Positions 25,348 to 37,484 of a DNA stretch of 64,000 nt are shown here, piece by piece. This DNA is from Hymenobacter piscis. GTDB lineage: Bacteria; Bacteroidota; Bacteroidia; Cytophagales; Hymenobacteraceae. The stretch's first letter is position 1; the number at the start of each line of letters is the position of its first letter. The position numbers and the translations under genes are program-made. The notes beneath the pieces were generated by a model. That model did not search any database and was not told the DNA's origin. It worked only from the letters and a program-made list of their open reading frames with translations. The stretch lies in assembly GCF_018760735.1 (NCBI RefSeq), contig NZ_JAHHZN010000006.1, forward strand, positions 1 through 64,000. Direction: 5' to 3'.

Positions 25348-25869
25348 CTAGCTGGCCTGCCAGGTTGGCTCGGGGCCAAGTTTGTGGAGCCGGATGCCGG
25401 TCCAGCGGCCTTCCAGGCCGTTTTTGCACTCCTGCTCATTCACCAGCACATCCACGCAGTGGCGGTGGCGGCGGTTCATGGTGTCGTGGATGATGTAGAT
25501 GCCGTCGAGGTCATCAGAAATGCCGCTGACGCGGACTTTTTCGCCGAAGCGGAAGGGACCGCCCCATTTGGAGAGCATGTCGCGGGATACGGCCAGCCAG
25601 CGGGTTTTGCTGGAATGGCGGCGCGGAATGATGGAGCCATCGGCGGTTTCCATCGGGTTGTCATCGGTCTGGCCCACTTCGGGCCAGTACGTGGTGGCCG
25701 TAACGCGGTACGACAAGGTACTGGGAGCTTTTTTAACCGGCAGTACGGGCAGCGCCACGGCTACCGGGCGGGGCGTGAGCGTGGCTACGGTGGAAGGCAG
25801 CGCCATCAGGGGGACTGCCATCGTGCGGGGGGGGAAGAGGAAGGTCAGTAGAAATAACGCAATGGACAT
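25348..25869 (-). CDS. 3D-domain (RlpA-like barrel) protein
   Basis: 173 residues. A hydrophobic N-terminus (signal or anchor) is followed by a double-psi beta-barrel of the 3D family: YRVTATTYWPEVGQTDDNP, then ISDDLDGIYIIHDTMNRRHR with the Asp-rich motif, and CVDVLV. Such domains act in cell-wall remodelling or lytic transglycosylase-like roles in the envelope. The stop is directly followed by the CAGCTAA array. Confidence 0.8.
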   Translation of the reverse strand: MSIALFLLTFLFPPRTMAVPLMALPSTVATLTPRPVAVALPVLPVKKAPSTLSYRVTATTYWPEVGQTDDNPMETADGSIIPRRHSSKTRWLAVSRDMLSKWGGPFRFGEKVRVSGISDDLDGIYIIHDTMNRRHRHCVDVLVNEQECKNGLEGRWTGIRLHKLGPEPTWQAS

Positions 25870-26308
25870 GGCTGTTGGATTCGTGAACTCTCGCTTGGTC
25901 CGGAGAGGGTAGACAGCCGGCCCGACTCGGCTATGGGAGGAAACAGCGTCTTTTTTGAAAAAAGAAGGCAGTTCCAGACGATATGGTTACGGCAAAAGGG
26001 CCGAAAGCACGCAATGGAGGCGGAAAATTGGTTTAAAAGTGTATAATTATGATATATTATTGTACTTATAAAACCTTTCCGCTTTGAAGGGGCCAAAGGT
26101 AAGCACTATTTTTTTAATCGACTCCTGCACCGGGCTAGGCCCCAGCCAGCGGAGCTGCAGTGGCAGCCCCGCCCATACGCAGCAACGGTGCCCGTGGTTA
26201 TGGATGCCCCGGAACCCGGCCGCCGGCGGAACGTAAGCAACCCCAACCCGTTCAGTGAACCGGCCGCCCCCGCTGCTTTTACTTTCCACTCAACCTGCCC
26301 CACCTGGT
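25870..26308. other. Divergent intergenic region
   Basis: 439 bp between the 3D-domain gene and the MRJP-like gene. The middle (about 26030-26070) is AT-rich. A minus-strand -7 box TACCTTTG lies at 26094-26101, some 225 bp from the 25869 start. Small frames here show no recognisable product. Confidence 0.5.
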
Positions 26309-27439
26309 ATGCTGCCATCTGCTCTGCTGAGCCCCCGCCTGTTGTCCCGTTCCGCTGTACTGCTAACCGCGGGTTGGCTGGTGGCCTGTTCCTCGCCCGC
26401 TGCCTCGGACGCCGAAACCAAAACCCCACCTCAGGCAACAGCTGCCCCGGCTGCTCCCGTGCAACTGGAACTGGTAGCCCAGCACGACCGGCAATGGACC
26501 GGCATTACCATTGCCCCCAATGGCCGCCGCTTCGTGAACTTCCCGCGCTGGTCCGACGATGTGCCGGTATCGGTGGCCGAACTGCTGGCCGACGGCACCA
26601 CCCGGCCCTGGCCCGATGCGGCCCGCAACAACTGGAAGCCCGGTGCCTCGCCCGATGAGCAGTTCAGCTGCGTGCAGAGCGTGGTAGCGGATAGCCGCAA
26701 CCGCCTCTGGGTGGTTGATGCGAACAACCCCCAGTTCAAGGGCGCGCTGCCCTCCGGCCCCCGCCTGCACGCCTTCGACATTGCCAGCGGCAAGCTGCTG
26801 CGCACTTATTTCTTCCCGGCGGCGGCCTGGAACCCCAAATCCTACCTCAACGACGTGCGCGTGGACGTGGTCCGCAACGTGGCTTACCTCACCGACTCGG
26901 GTTCCGGGGCGCTGCTGGTGGTGGAACTGGGCTCCGGGCAGGTGCGCCGCCAGCTGGCCGATGCGCCCGTGACCAAGCCCACGCTGCCCTACCTGGAGTT
27001 CGCGGGCGGTATCAGATTCACCAACCCCGTCCACTCCGACGGCATTGAGCTGACCGCCAACGGGGACACGCTCTACTTCGCGGTGCTGACCGGCGAGAAG
27101 CTGTTCCGGGTGCCCACCCGCCTGCTGCGTCGCGCCACCCCGGCCGACAGCCTGCGCGCCGCCGTGCAGACCGTGGCCACCATCGGTCCGGCCGACGGCC
27201 TCTGGCGCACCGCCGACGGCGGCATCTGGTCGGGCATGCTGACGACCGATGCGGTGCGCGTGACGGACCCGCGCACCGGAACGGTGACCGATGCCGTGCA
27301 GGATGCCCGTATCCGCTGGGCCGATACGTTTGCCGAGGATGCCGAGGGCAACGTGTACTTCACTACCTCCCAGTTGCAATACGCCCCGGCCCAGCGGGGG
27401 AAGTATGAAATCTACCGTTTCCGCCCGGCGGCCCGGTAG
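26309..27439 (+). CDS. Major royal jelly/yellow-family lipoprotein
   Basis: 376 residues from MLPSALLSPRLLS, with a lipoprotein signal ending LLTAGWLVACSSP (lipobox Cys). The body is the MRJP/yellow six-bladed propeller: PNGRRFVNFPRWSDD, QSVVADSRNRLWVVDANN, HSDGIELTANGDTLYFAVLT. Bacterial members are of unknown function; some relatives bind amines or act as lactonase-like proteins. It ends in a strong terminator. The first reading frame begins at 26255, but 26309 gives the better signal peptide. Confidence 0.85.
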   Translation: MLPSALLSPRLLSRSAVLLTAGWLVACSSPAASDAETKTPPQATAAPAAPVQLELVAQHDRQWTGITIAPNGRRFVNFPRWSDDVPVSVAELLADGTTRPWPDAARNNWKPGASPDEQFSCVQSVVADSRNRLWVVDANNPQFKGALPSGPRLHAFDIASGKLLRTYFFPAAAWNPKSYLNDVRVDVVRNVAYLTDSGSGALLVVELGSGQVRRQLADAPVTKPTLPYLEFAGGIRFTNPVHSDGIELTANGDTLYFAVLTGEKLFRVPTRLLRRATPADSLRAAVQTVATIGPADGLWRTADGGIWSGMLTTDAVRVTDPRTGTVTDAVQDARIRWADTFAEDAEGNVYFTTSQLQYAPAQRGKYEIYRFRPAAR

Positions 27440-27440
27440 C

Positions 27441-27477
27441 GGCTTTGCCCGGCGCTTTTTTCGCGCCGGGCAAAGCC
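27441..27477. terminator. Terminator hairpin after MRJP-like gene
   Basis: A perfect 15-bp stem (27441-27455 with 27463-27477) with a T-rich loop, 2 bp after the stop. Confidence 0.85.
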
Positions 27478-27618
27478 GGGCTTTGTTGGCTGATGCCGGC
27501 TATTTCAATAGATTGCCGTATTGCCCGGTCTGAAGAAATGCCTGATGAATCTATCTGTTTGTTCTACAGGTTTATTCGTGGATGCGCATATCAGTTTTCG
27601 GGTCTTAGTCAGACCCGT

Positions 27619-27626
27619 TACCTTTA
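27619..27626 (+). promoter_or_regulatory. -7-like box TACCTTTA before odhA
   Basis: One mismatch from TAnnTTTG, 27 bp before the start at 27654. Confidence 0.45.
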
Positions 27627-27653
27627 CCCCCTGACACTACCAGTTCCCACCGC

Positions 27654-30500
<2,847 letters not shown>

Positions 30501-30563
30501 TCTTTACGGCGCTGTTAGCTGATGGCTGTTGGCTATTCGCTTCATACAACGGAAAGCTAACCG

Positions 30564-30584
30564 CCAGCAGCCAGCAGCCAGCAG
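30564..30584. repeat. Heptamer repeat, CCAGCAG x3
   Basis: Three copies of CCAGCAG (rotation CAGCCAG) in the gap between the E1 and E2 genes, related in pattern to the CAGCTAA and AACAACC arrays. Confidence 0.8.
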
Positions 30585-30614
30585 CTAACGAACCACTCTT
30601 CAAAACTCCCACCT

Positions 30615-32258
30615 ATGGGTCTGGAAATCAAAATCCCCGCCGTCGGCGAATCCATCACCGAAGTAACCATTGCCAAGTGGCTCAAAGCCGATGGCGACAC
30701 GGTAGAGCGCGACGAAATTATTGCCGAGCTGGAATCCGACAAGGCCACCTTCGAGCTGCCCGCTGAAACGGCCGGCGTACTGAAAATCAAAGTAGCCGAA
30801 GGCGAAACCATCGACATCGGTACGGCCATTGCCGAAATCGACGGCGACGGTGCCGCGGCTCCGGCTGCCAGTGCCCCGACCCAGCCCGCCGCTGCCGCCG
30901 CCACCGATCCGGTGAGCCAAGGCGAGGAAAACCCGGCAGCCAGCGACCAGACTGGCTACGGCGGCCAGCCCGCCGGTGGCGCGGCCGGCGCCGCTCCGGC
31001 CGGCAACGGCGGCGGCACCCTGGAAATGAAGATTCCGGCCGTGGGCGAGTCCATCACGGAAGTAACCGTGGCCAAGTGGCTGAAGGAAGATGGCGCCCAG
31101 GTAGAGCGCGACGAAATCATTGCCGAGCTGGAATCCGACAAGGCCACGTTTGAGCTGCCCGCCGAAGGGGCCGGCACCCTGCGCCACGCGGCCAAGGAAG
31201 GCGAAACCATCGGTATCGGCGCTACCATTGCCCGCATTGAGGGTGGCAGTGGTGCCGCTGCTCCGGCTGCAACTCCGGCCGCCGCGCCGGCTGCTCCGGC
31301 TGCTCCGGCTGCTAACAGCCAACAGGCAGCTGCTAACAGCGCAACTTACGCCACGGGCACGCCTTCGCCGGCCGCCGGCAAAATTCTCGGTGAAAAAGGC
31401 ATCAGCCCCGCCGATGTGCAGGGTTCGGGCCGGGATGGTCGCATCACGAAAGAAGATGCCCGCAACGCCCAGGCCCGGCCCGCGGCACCGGCTCCGGCCG
31501 CTGCGGCTCCGGCCAAGCCGGCAGCGGCCCCGCAGGCTGCTCCGGCGGCCAGCGGCGACCGGAACCAGCGCCGGGAGCGGATGAGCAACCTGCGCAAAAC
31601 GGTATCCCGCCGCCTGGTGTCGGTGAAGAACGAGACGGCCATGCTCACCACCTTCAACGAGGTGAACATGCAGCCCATCATGGACCTGCGCACCAAGTTC
31701 AAGGACAAGTTCAAGGAGAAAAACGGCGTGGGTCTCGGCTTCATGTCCTTCTTCACCAAGGCCGTGTGCGTGGCCTTGCAGGAGTGGCCGAGCGTGAATG
31801 CGCAGATTGACGGCACCGACATCGTCTACAATGACTTCTGCGACATCAGCATTGCCGTTTCGGCTCCCAAAGGGCTGGTGGTGCCGGTTATCCGCAATGC
31901 CGAGCAGCTCAGCTTCGAAGGCATTGAGAAGGAAGTGGTGCGCCTGGCTACTCTGGCCCGCGACAACAAGCTCACCATCGAGCAGATGACCGGCGGCACG
32001 TTCACGCTCACCAACGGCGGCATTTTCGGCTCCATGATGAGCACCCCGATCATCAACGCCCCGCAGTCGGCCATCCTGGGCATGCACAACATCATCCAAC
32101 GCCCCGTGGCCGAAAACGGCCAGGTGGTGATTCGCCCGATGATGTACCTGGCCCTGAGCTACGACCACCGCATCATCGACGGCCGCGAGTCGGTGTCGTT
32201 CCTGGTGCGGGTGAAGGAGCTGCTCGAAGATCCCACCCGCCTGTTGCTGGGGGTGTAA
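30615..32258 (+). CDS. sucB: Dihydrolipoyl succinyltransferase (E2) with two lipoyl domains
   Basis: 547 residues. Two lipoyl domains occur (about 1-78 and 138-215), each with [12 protein letters not shown] (lipoyl-lysine). Ala/Pro-rich linkers lead to a peripheral-subunit binding domain (about 255-295, [20 protein letters not shown]) and a catalytic domain ending in [14 protein letters not shown], with His near 518 and the DG pair. It transfers the succinyl group to CoA. Two lipoyl domains are more than the single one common in E2o of proteobacteria, but the pairing with E1o upstream fixes the role. Confidence 0.95.
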   Translation: MGLEIKIPAVGESITEVTIAKWLKADGDTVERDEIIAELESDKATFELPAETAGVLKIKVAEGETIDIGTAIAEIDGDGAAAPAASAPTQPAAAAATDPVSQGEENPAASDQTGYGGQPAGGAAGAAPAGNGGGTLEMKIPAVGESITEVTVAKWLKEDGAQVERDEIIAELESDKATFELPAEGAGTLRHAAKEGETIGIGATIARIEGGSGAAAPAATPAAAPAAPAAPAANSQQAAANSATYATGTPSPAAGKILGEKGISPADVQGSGRDGRITKEDARNAQARPAAPAPAAAAPAKPAAAPQAAPAASGDRNQRRERMSNLRKTVSRRLVSVKNETAMLTTFNEVNMQPIMDLRTKFKDKFKEKNGVGLGFMSFFTKAVCVALQEWPSVNAQIDGTDIVYNDFCDISIAVSAPKGLVVPVIRNAEQLSFEGIEKEVVRLATLARDNKLTIEQMTGGTFTLTNGGIFGSMMSTPIINAPQSAILGMHNIIQRPVAENGQVVIRPMMYLALSYDHRIIDGRESVSFLVRVKELLEDPTRLLLGV

Positions 32259-32271
32259 ATCCTGATTTGGC

Positions 32272-32311
32272 AAAAAAAGCCGGTTTCCAGTCCAGGAAGC
32301 CGGCTTTTTTT
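32272..32311. terminator. Terminator after the E2 gene
   Basis: A GC-rich stem (AGCCGGTTTCC and its imperfect complement) flanked by A7 and T7 runs, 14 bp after the stop. Confidence 0.9.
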
Positions 32312-32403
32312 GTTTGCCCGCTTCCGGTCGGGCACGTTAAAAACAACTTAAAGCCAGTCTGGCCAGTAGAGGGAGCTGTTACTCACCTTTTCCCTGCACC
32401 CTT

Positions 32404-33132
32404 ATGGAAATTCAAACCTTACTCCACTGGCTGTACGTGGCCCTGATGGTAGGCGGCGCCCTGCTGTTCTGGACCTGGAGCCGCAACCCCAAAAACGTCC
32501 CGCAGTACGAATACAGCATCGCCATGCTCATCCCCATCTGGTCGGCGCTGGCGTACACGGGCATGGCCCTGGGCCAGGGCAAAACCGAGGTGGCCGGCCA
32601 GATCACCCACTACGCCCGCTACCTCGACTGGGTGGTGAGCACGCCGCTGCTGCTGCTGGCCCTGGCCTTCACGGCCATGTTCTACACGCCCAAGGGCCAG
32701 CGCAGCATTACCTTGCTCTTCGGCCTCGTAGCGGCCGATGTGGTCATGATTGTCTGCGGCCTGCTGGCCGACCTGTCGGAAAGCAGCACGGCCCGGCTGA
32801 TCTGGTTTCTGTGCGGGGTCGGGGCCTTTGTGGCCGTGCTGTACGTGCTGTGGGGCCCGCTGCGCCAGATTGCCACCCGCTCCGACGCCGAGCTGGGCGG
32901 CATCTACAACAAGCTGCTGGGCTTCCTGACCATCCTCTGGATTGCCTACCCCACCATCTGGGCCCTCGGGCCCTCCGGACTGTTCCTGTTCAGCCAGACC
33001 ACCGAAACTATTCTGTTCGTGGTCGTGCCCTTCCTGTCGAAAGTCGGCTTCAGCATTCTGGACCTGAGCTATCTGCGCGACCTGGCTGCCCGCAAGCCGC
33101 CCCTGCACCATCAGCCCCTGCCCACGGCCTGA
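32404..33132 (+). CDS. Xenorhodopsin-type microbial rhodopsin
   Basis: 242 residues with seven membrane helices. The retinal Lys is Lys213 in LSKVGFSILDL. Helix C reads ARYLDWVVSTPLLLLA: Arg72, Asp75 (bacteriorhodopsin Asp85), Ser79 (Thr89), Ala86 (Asp96). The second counter-ion position, Asp212 in bacteriorhodopsin, is Pro209. Asp220, seven residues after the Lys, matches the cytoplasmic proton acceptor known in xenorhodopsins. Together these point to an inward proton pump or sensory xenorhodopsin, not an outward pump. A helix-B His described in one studied member is not evident here. No retinal-synthesis gene is adjacent. Confidence 0.88.
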   Translation: MEIQTLLHWLYVALMVGGALLFWTWSRNPKNVPQYEYSIAMLIPIWSALAYTGMALGQGKTEVAGQITHYARYLDWVVSTPLLLLALAFTAMFYTPKGQRSITLLFGLVAADVVMIVCGLLADLSESSTARLIWFLCGVGAFVAVLYVLWGPLRQIATRSDAELGGIYNKLLGFLTILWIAYPTIWALGPSGLFLFSQTTETILFVVVPFLSKVGFSILDLSYLRDLAARKPPLHHQPLPTA

Positions 33133-33141
33133 AAACGCGAA

Positions 33142-33203
33142 CGTGCCTGACCGACAACGGCCCCGATTACCATGGTAGTCGGGGCCGTTGTCGGTCAGGC
33201 ACG
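33142..33203. repeat. 62-bp near-perfect palindrome
   Basis: Two arms of about 31 bases meet with almost no loop, centred between 33172 and 33173, with a single mismatch pair. It starts 10 bp after the rhodopsin stop. It may act as a terminator or stabilising hairpin, although there is no T run. Confidence 0.9.
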
Positions 33204-33258
33204 AGTACGGCGGAACCCGGAAGCATCTGCTGCAACAGACTCCGGGGCGGCCGGTCGG

Positions 33259-33293
33259 AAAAAAACCGCCGGATTCAGGTCCGGCGGGTTTTT
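33259..33293. terminator. Terminator after truncated haemoglobin gene
   Basis: Stem CCGCCGGA/TCCGGCGG with A and T runs on both sides. It lies downstream of the minus-strand gene at 33358-33726 and works in that direction. Confidence 0.85.
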
Positions 33294-33357
33294 CGGGTGG
33301 GTGGATGGGTGAGAAAGGAGAACGGGTGGGTGGAAAACGGGTGGATGCGGAAGCGAA

Positions 33358-33726
33358 TCAGGCGGCGCGGGAGATGGAGGCCAGCGTGGCGGCTTTGTGC
33401 TTGGCTTCTTCCGCCTTGCTGCCGGCAAACTTTTCTTCCAGCGCTTTCAGCAGCAGGTCGGCCCAGCGTTGCTGGTGCGGCCCGCGCTGGGGCAGGGCGG
33501 AGTGCAGCGGAACCAGTTGTCCTTCCTGATAGCGGGTGGTGCCCAACAGCGCCGAGCTCCAGTAATCGTAGAGGGAGGTGAGGTGGCGGGGCCAGTGCAC
33601 CTGGGCTACGGCCTGGCACAGGGGAGCCAGCAGTTCGTCGTTGGCCGCTTTGCCGAAGGCCGTATCGACCAGCGTCTTGATGTCGCCTTCGGTGCGCAGA
33701 TCGGGGAGACTGGATAAAGTAACCAT
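33358..33726 (-). CDS. Group III truncated haemoglobin
   Basis: 122 residues. The fold signature follows the Campylobacter Ctb pattern: distal-side HWPRHLTSLYDYW (E7 His), proximal LVPLHSALP (F8 His) and QQRWADLL (G8 Trp). Family members bind oxygen or NO. It is more diverged than the neighbouring paralogue at 33891-34283, and both lie on the minus strand. Confidence 0.88.
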   Translation of the reverse strand: MVTLSSLPDLRTEGDIKTLVDTAFGKAANDELLAPLCQAVAQVHWPRHLTSLYDYWSSALLGTTRYQEGQLVPLHSALPQRGPHQQRWADLLLKALEEKFAGSKAEEAKHKAATLASISRAA

Positions 33727-33890
33727 ACGAGAGAGGGGAAACGGTCCGGATACGCAGCGAATTTACGCGGTTTTTGCAGTTTTCACGCTTTAGCGAAAAA
33801 ACTTTTCTGTCCATTCGGTGAACAGAGCACCGGCAGGATGCGCTTTTACGCGCGTAATCGGGGTTTAGATGCTGTAATGACCTCTTTTTT

Positions 33891-34283
33891 CTAAAGAATA
33901 GATAATCGATTGTGCGCCTGATTTATACGATGCTCAAATACGGCCGCGATGGTGCCGGCCCGGTAAATGGCCTCGTCGGCCACGGGGCCCTGGAAGCGGG
34001 CCTCGGTGTTTTCCACGAACAGCGTGAGCCAGCGGCGGAAGTGGCGGCCATCAATGGGCAGGACCAGGTGCTTGGGAAACGGCCGGCCCCGGTAGCGACC
34101 CGTGCCCAGCAGCAGCCCGCTCCAGAAGTCGTACATGGTGGCCAGGTGCCGGGGCCACTGGTCCTGCACCACCGCCCCGAACACGGGCCCCAGCAGCTCG
34201 TCGGTCTGCACGCGCTGGTAAAAGCCATCCACCAGCTGGCGGATGTCGTTCTCGGTCCGGATGTCGGGCAGGGGGGAAGGCAT
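33891..34283 (-). CDS. Group III truncated haemoglobin (second copy)
   Basis: 130 residues from MPSPLPDIRTENDIRQL. Heme-pocket residues are conserved: QWPRHLATMYDFWSG (E7 His), PFPKHLVLP (F8 His), HFRRWLTLF (G8 Trp). It is closer to the family consensus than its neighbour. The two form a paralogous pair separated by 164 bp. A longer frame to 34343 adds an unlikely prefix. Confidence 0.9.
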   Translation of the reverse strand: MPSPLPDIRTENDIRQLVDGFYQRVQTDELLGPVFGAVVQDQWPRHLATMYDFWSGLLLGTGRYRGRPFPKHLVLPIDGRHFRRWLTLFVENTEARFQGPVADEAIYRAGTIAAVFEHRINQAHNRLSIL

Positions 34284-34350
34284 AACAGTACGGGTTTGGG
34301 GAGAATGAGGAACGGCGGCGCGAGAGGAGAAAAAGAACAGCACAAAAGGA

Positions 34351-34450
34351 CTGTCATCCTGACGAAGGAAGGACCTTATCCCGCAGGCACGAAACCGCGT
34401 GTTTCCGATACTTCATACAGGATAAGGTTCTTCCTTCGTCAGGATGACAG
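34351..34450. repeat. Long inverted repeat, 31-bp arms
   Basis: Arms 34351-34381 and 34420-34450 are complementary with one mismatch, around a 38-base centre. The outer sequence GTCATCCTGACGAAGGAAGG resembles the outer part of the perfect inverted repeat at 62031-62129, which suggests a dispersed intergenic palindrome family. Confidence 0.92.
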
Positions 34451-34460
34451 ATCTTCTTCT

Positions 34461-34474
34461 AACAACCAACAACC
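34461..34474. repeat. Heptamer repeat, AACAACC x2
   Basis: Two exact copies of AACAACC just downstream of the stop (34477-34479) of the minus-strand glycosidase gene, the same heptamer as at 37441-37482. Confidence 0.8.
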
Positions 34475-34476
34475 AC

Positions 34477-37215
34477 TCAATCCAGACGCGTGATGCGCAG
34501 GTGGTCGAGCATGGCCTGGTTGACTTCGCCGTGCATGTTTTCATTGGCGGCCTCGAAGGTCAGGGTGAGCAAGGTGCGGCCGGCGGGCAGCGTTACCTCA
34601 ATCGGGTTGGAGTAGCCCCAGTCCGACCACTCTTCCATCCCGCGCTGGGGCAGCACTACGGTGCCCAGCAGCTCCTCGCCCCGGCGCAAAGTGCGCAAAG
34701 CGCACTTGTTGCTGGTATTGAGGGGGCCGTTGCCGTTGGCGTAGCGGAAATCGAGGGCGTAGCGGCCGGCGGCGGGCACGGTAACCGGCAGCGTGAGGCG
34801 GCGGTTGGCACTCTTGCTGACTTCGATGAAGCCCTGGCCGGAATAGCCCTGGTAAGGTTGCGCCGCCCGGGGGGCCACCGTTTCCAGCTCCAGCACCGTG
34901 CGGCTGGTGGCAGCGGCCACCGGCAGGGGCTCACTGGCGAAGCCCCCGAAACCGGCGGCGTCCAGGGCCAGCACCTGGTACTCGGCGTAACCGGCGGCGG
35001 CGGGCAGGGGCAGGGCGGTATCGGTGGTGCGGGCCGCGAACTGCCCGTTGCGCAGCACCTGATAGGCCGTGGCGCCCGGCACCGGCTCCCAACGCAGGCG
35101 GCCGGCGGTGGCCGTAACGGCGGGCGTGGCGGGCGCTACGTGGGGGGGCACCAGATGCTGGCCGGCGGCGGGCGGCGCCTGGTTGAGCAGCTCAATCCGG
35201 ATGGTGTGGGCCCCGGTGAGGGTGGCCGGCACGGTGGCGTCGGGCAGGGGCTGGCCGTCGAGGGTGATGCGGGCAATCTGGTGGCCGAAACCGGTCAGCT
35301 CCACGCTCAGCACGGCGTCGCGGTAGTGCAGGTTGCGCAGGCGGCGGGTGCCGCGCAGGGCCTCGGGCACGAAAGGCCGGAACGTGAGGCCGTCGGGCTG
35401 GAAATTCAGGCCGAACAGGCCCTTGTACACCAGCCCCAGGCTGCCCGAAAGGCTCCAGAGCATGTTGCTGCTGTTGATCTGGGTGCCCGCGAAATCACCG
35501 TTGCTGGCCACAAAGTTCTCCTTGTTGGTCAGAAACAGGGCGGCCGGGCGGGCCACGGCCATCAGGCTGGCCAGAAAGGAAGCTTCGTTGCCGACTCTGG
35601 CCGCCGCCAGCCCCCAGTAGCTCTGCACGAAGGGCCACACGGCGTTGTTGTGGTAGGGCGGAATGCCGGCAATCTGGGGGTAGATGCAGGGCACGCCGAA
35701 GTCCATGACCGGGGTGCCGGCCACCACCGTGCGGGCCCGGCCCTCCTCGGCCACCCCGAACAGCACCGCCAGGGCCTCACCCAACGCCTCCGCCTTGGGC
35801 GACACCACCGGGAAGTTGCGGCCGTAGCGAAACTGCCCGTAGTAGCCCGGCTCCTCCAGCCACAGGTGCTGGTTGAGGCCCCGCTTGATGCGCTCGGCCC
35901 GCTCCGTGGCGGCCTGGGCCACATCGGTTTCGCCGAGCTGAGTGGCCATGCGGGCCAGCACCACGTTGCCCTGGTAGTGGGCGGCGTTGGTGCCCAAATT
36001 CTGGCTCTGGTAGATGTCGGCGGGCTGCATCCATTTGGGATACGTTTGCTCCCGCCAGTCCAGAAACGACGATTCGCCCCGCACGAGGCCGGTTTCCGGG
36101 TCGTAGGCCACCGGCACGTCGTCCTCGATGGTGTTCCGGACGATGGGGTAGACCTCGCGCAGCCAGGCTTCGTCGCCGGTGGTCTGGTAGATTTCCCAGG
36201 CCGCGGCGGCCCAGATGATGCGGTCCGTAGACACGGACCAGGCCCCGCCGGTGCCGGTGTCCTGAATGATGCGCCCAGTGGGCGTGACCTTGCGGCGCAG
36301 GCTGGTTTTGGCCACTTCGGGCTGGAGCAGGGCCTGGGCCAGGATGATGCTGTAGCTGATGTCGCGGGTCCAGACGCCGGCCCATTCCTGGCCCGTGCGG
36401 AAGGTGCCATCGGGCTCCACGGCCCGCTTCGCTTCTTCCAGGGCCAGGTTATAGAGCGCGTCGAGCAGGGGGTAGTCGGATTCGAGCTGGGGAAACCCGC
36501 TCACGTCGAGGCTGGCCTGCCACTGGGCGGCGGTGGTTGGCTGGTCGGCGTGGGCGTTGAGCACCACCGTCGTTTCGTAGATGCCGTCCCCGTCGGGGTC
36601 AAGCAGCTCCAGCTGGGGCTTGTTAATGAGGTTGTCGAAATCCCAGGTCAGCGGAGCCGTGTTGCCGGCCACGAAGACGTGCTTGAAATCGGCCTGGTAC
36701 AGCTTCTGCCCGTTGTAGAGCTGGTAGAAGCCCTGGGCCTGGAAAGCCGCCAGCATCGGCCGCAGATCCAGCCGGATGGTTAGTGGGGTGTCGGGGGCGA
36801 GGTAGGCGTCGGCGGGGGCGGGCCGCGGGTCCAGGTACTGCTGCCCGAACACGATGGGTGGCGTGCTCAGGGCCGTGCCGGCGGCGGCGGGCAGAGCCAC
36901 CACCAGGTGGTCCTGGCCGGGGGGCATCTCGTTGTCTTTGCCGTTGAGGCTGAACTTGAAGCTCACCCGCGGGCTCTGGAAGGCGTTGGCGGGGCTCCGG
37001 TAGTCGGAGGTGAGGCGGGTGCGCGACAGGGCCCGGGCTGTGAAGGCGCCCTGCACCAGCGAATCGGGGTACACGGTGTAAGCGGCCGAGGCCCACAGGG
37101 GCGCGGCGGCGGGAGTGGCGCGGGCAACGGCCGGGGTAGCAGCGGGTTTCGACATCTGGCAGGCGCCCAGCAACCCGAGCGTGCTCAGGCTGAAGGCAAG
37201 AAGGGAGTGGCGCAT
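34477..37215 (-). CDS. Six-hairpin glycosidase lipoprotein with C-terminal CBM
   Basis: 912 residues from MRHSLLAFSLSTLGLLGAC, a lipoprotein signal. The centre (about 270-620) is an (alpha/alpha)6-barrel: EWAGVWTRDISYSIILAQAL, GGAWSVSTDRIIWAAAAWEI, PPYHNNAVWPFVQSYW. This is the six-hairpin glycosidase type related to GH63/GH78/amylo-glucosidases, with likely acidic catalytic residues in WTRDISY and nearby. A fibronectin-like segment and a CBM35/6-like domain (about 780-912) follow. Substrate unknown; probably periplasmic or surface-anchored polysaccharide breakdown. A TACCTTTG box lies 5 bp before the ATG, so the message may be leaderless. Confidence 0.8.
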   Translation of the reverse strand: MRHSLLAFSLSTLGLLGACQMSKPAATPAVARATPAAAPLWASAAYTVYPDSLVQGAFTARALSRTRLTSDYRSPANAFQSPRVSFKFSLNGKDNEMPPGQDHLVVALPAAAGTALSTPPIVFGQQYLDPRPAPADAYLAPDTPLTIRLDLRPMLAAFQAQGFYQLYNGQKLYQADFKHVFVAGNTAPLTWDFDNLINKPQLELLDPDGDGIYETTVVLNAHADQPTTAAQWQASLDVSGFPQLESDYPLLDALYNLALEEAKRAVEPDGTFRTGQEWAGVWTRDISYSIILAQALLQPEVAKTSLRRKVTPTGRIIQDTGTGGAWSVSTDRIIWAAAAWEIYQTTGDEAWLREVYPIVRNTIEDDVPVAYDPETGLVRGESSFLDWREQTYPKWMQPADIYQSQNLGTNAAHYQGNVVLARMATQLGETDVAQAATERAERIKRGLNQHLWLEEPGYYGQFRYGRNFPVVSPKAEALGEALAVLFGVAEEGRARTVVAGTPVMDFGVPCIYPQIAGIPPYHNNAVWPFVQSYWGLAAARVGNEASFLASLMAVARPAALFLTNKENFVASNGDFAGTQINSSNMLWSLSGSLGLVYKGLFGLNFQPDGLTFRPFVPEALRGTRRLRNLHYRDAVLSVELTGFGHQIARITLDGQPLPDATVPATLTGAHTIRIELLNQAPPAAGQHLVPPHVAPATPAVTATAGRLRWEPVPGATAYQVLRNGQFAARTTDTALPLPAAAGYAEYQVLALDAAGFGGFASEPLPVAAATSRTVLELETVAPRAAQPYQGYSGQGFIEVSKSANRRLTLPVTVPAAGRYALDFRYANGNGPLNTSNKCALRTLRRGEELLGTVVLPQRGMEEWSDWGYSNPIEVTLPAGRTLLTLTFEAANENMHGEVNQAMLDHLRITRLD

Positions 37216-37219
37216 GGCG

Positions 37220-37227
37220 CAAAGGTA
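37220..37227 (-). promoter_or_regulatory. -7 box TACCTTTG abutting the glycosidase start
   Basis: The box ends only 4 bases before the ATG at 37215. Transcription would begin at or near the start codon. Confidence 0.6.
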
Positions 37228-37440
37228 GCGCACCCGGCGGTTGGGCCTCATCCCCCGGCCCCCTCTCCAGGGAGAGAGGGGGAGCCAGTCGATGTGGGGC
37301 GTTGGAGAATATAGATTGGCCGCGTAATAGCGCAGGAGCGGGCGGCCGGGCCGGGCACCGCTACGCGGCGCAACCGTTCAACCGGAAAACAAATGCTACA
37401 AACCGAAAGTCGCTACGCGGCCCCCGGGCTACCTTCCTCT

Positions 37441-37482
37441 AACAACCAACAACCAACAACCAACAACCAACAACCAACAACC
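37441..37482. repeat. Heptamer tandem repeat, AACAACC x6
   Basis: Six exact copies of AACAACC (rotation CAACCAA) ending 2 bp from the stop codon of the minus-strand EamA gene. Confidence 0.97.
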
Positions 37483-37484
37483 AA

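Noticed and set aside
34444..36783. 779-codon plus-strand frame opposite the glycosidase gene
   Set aside because: Shadow of the minus-strand glycosidase, which has a signal peptide, conserved motifs and a promoter box.
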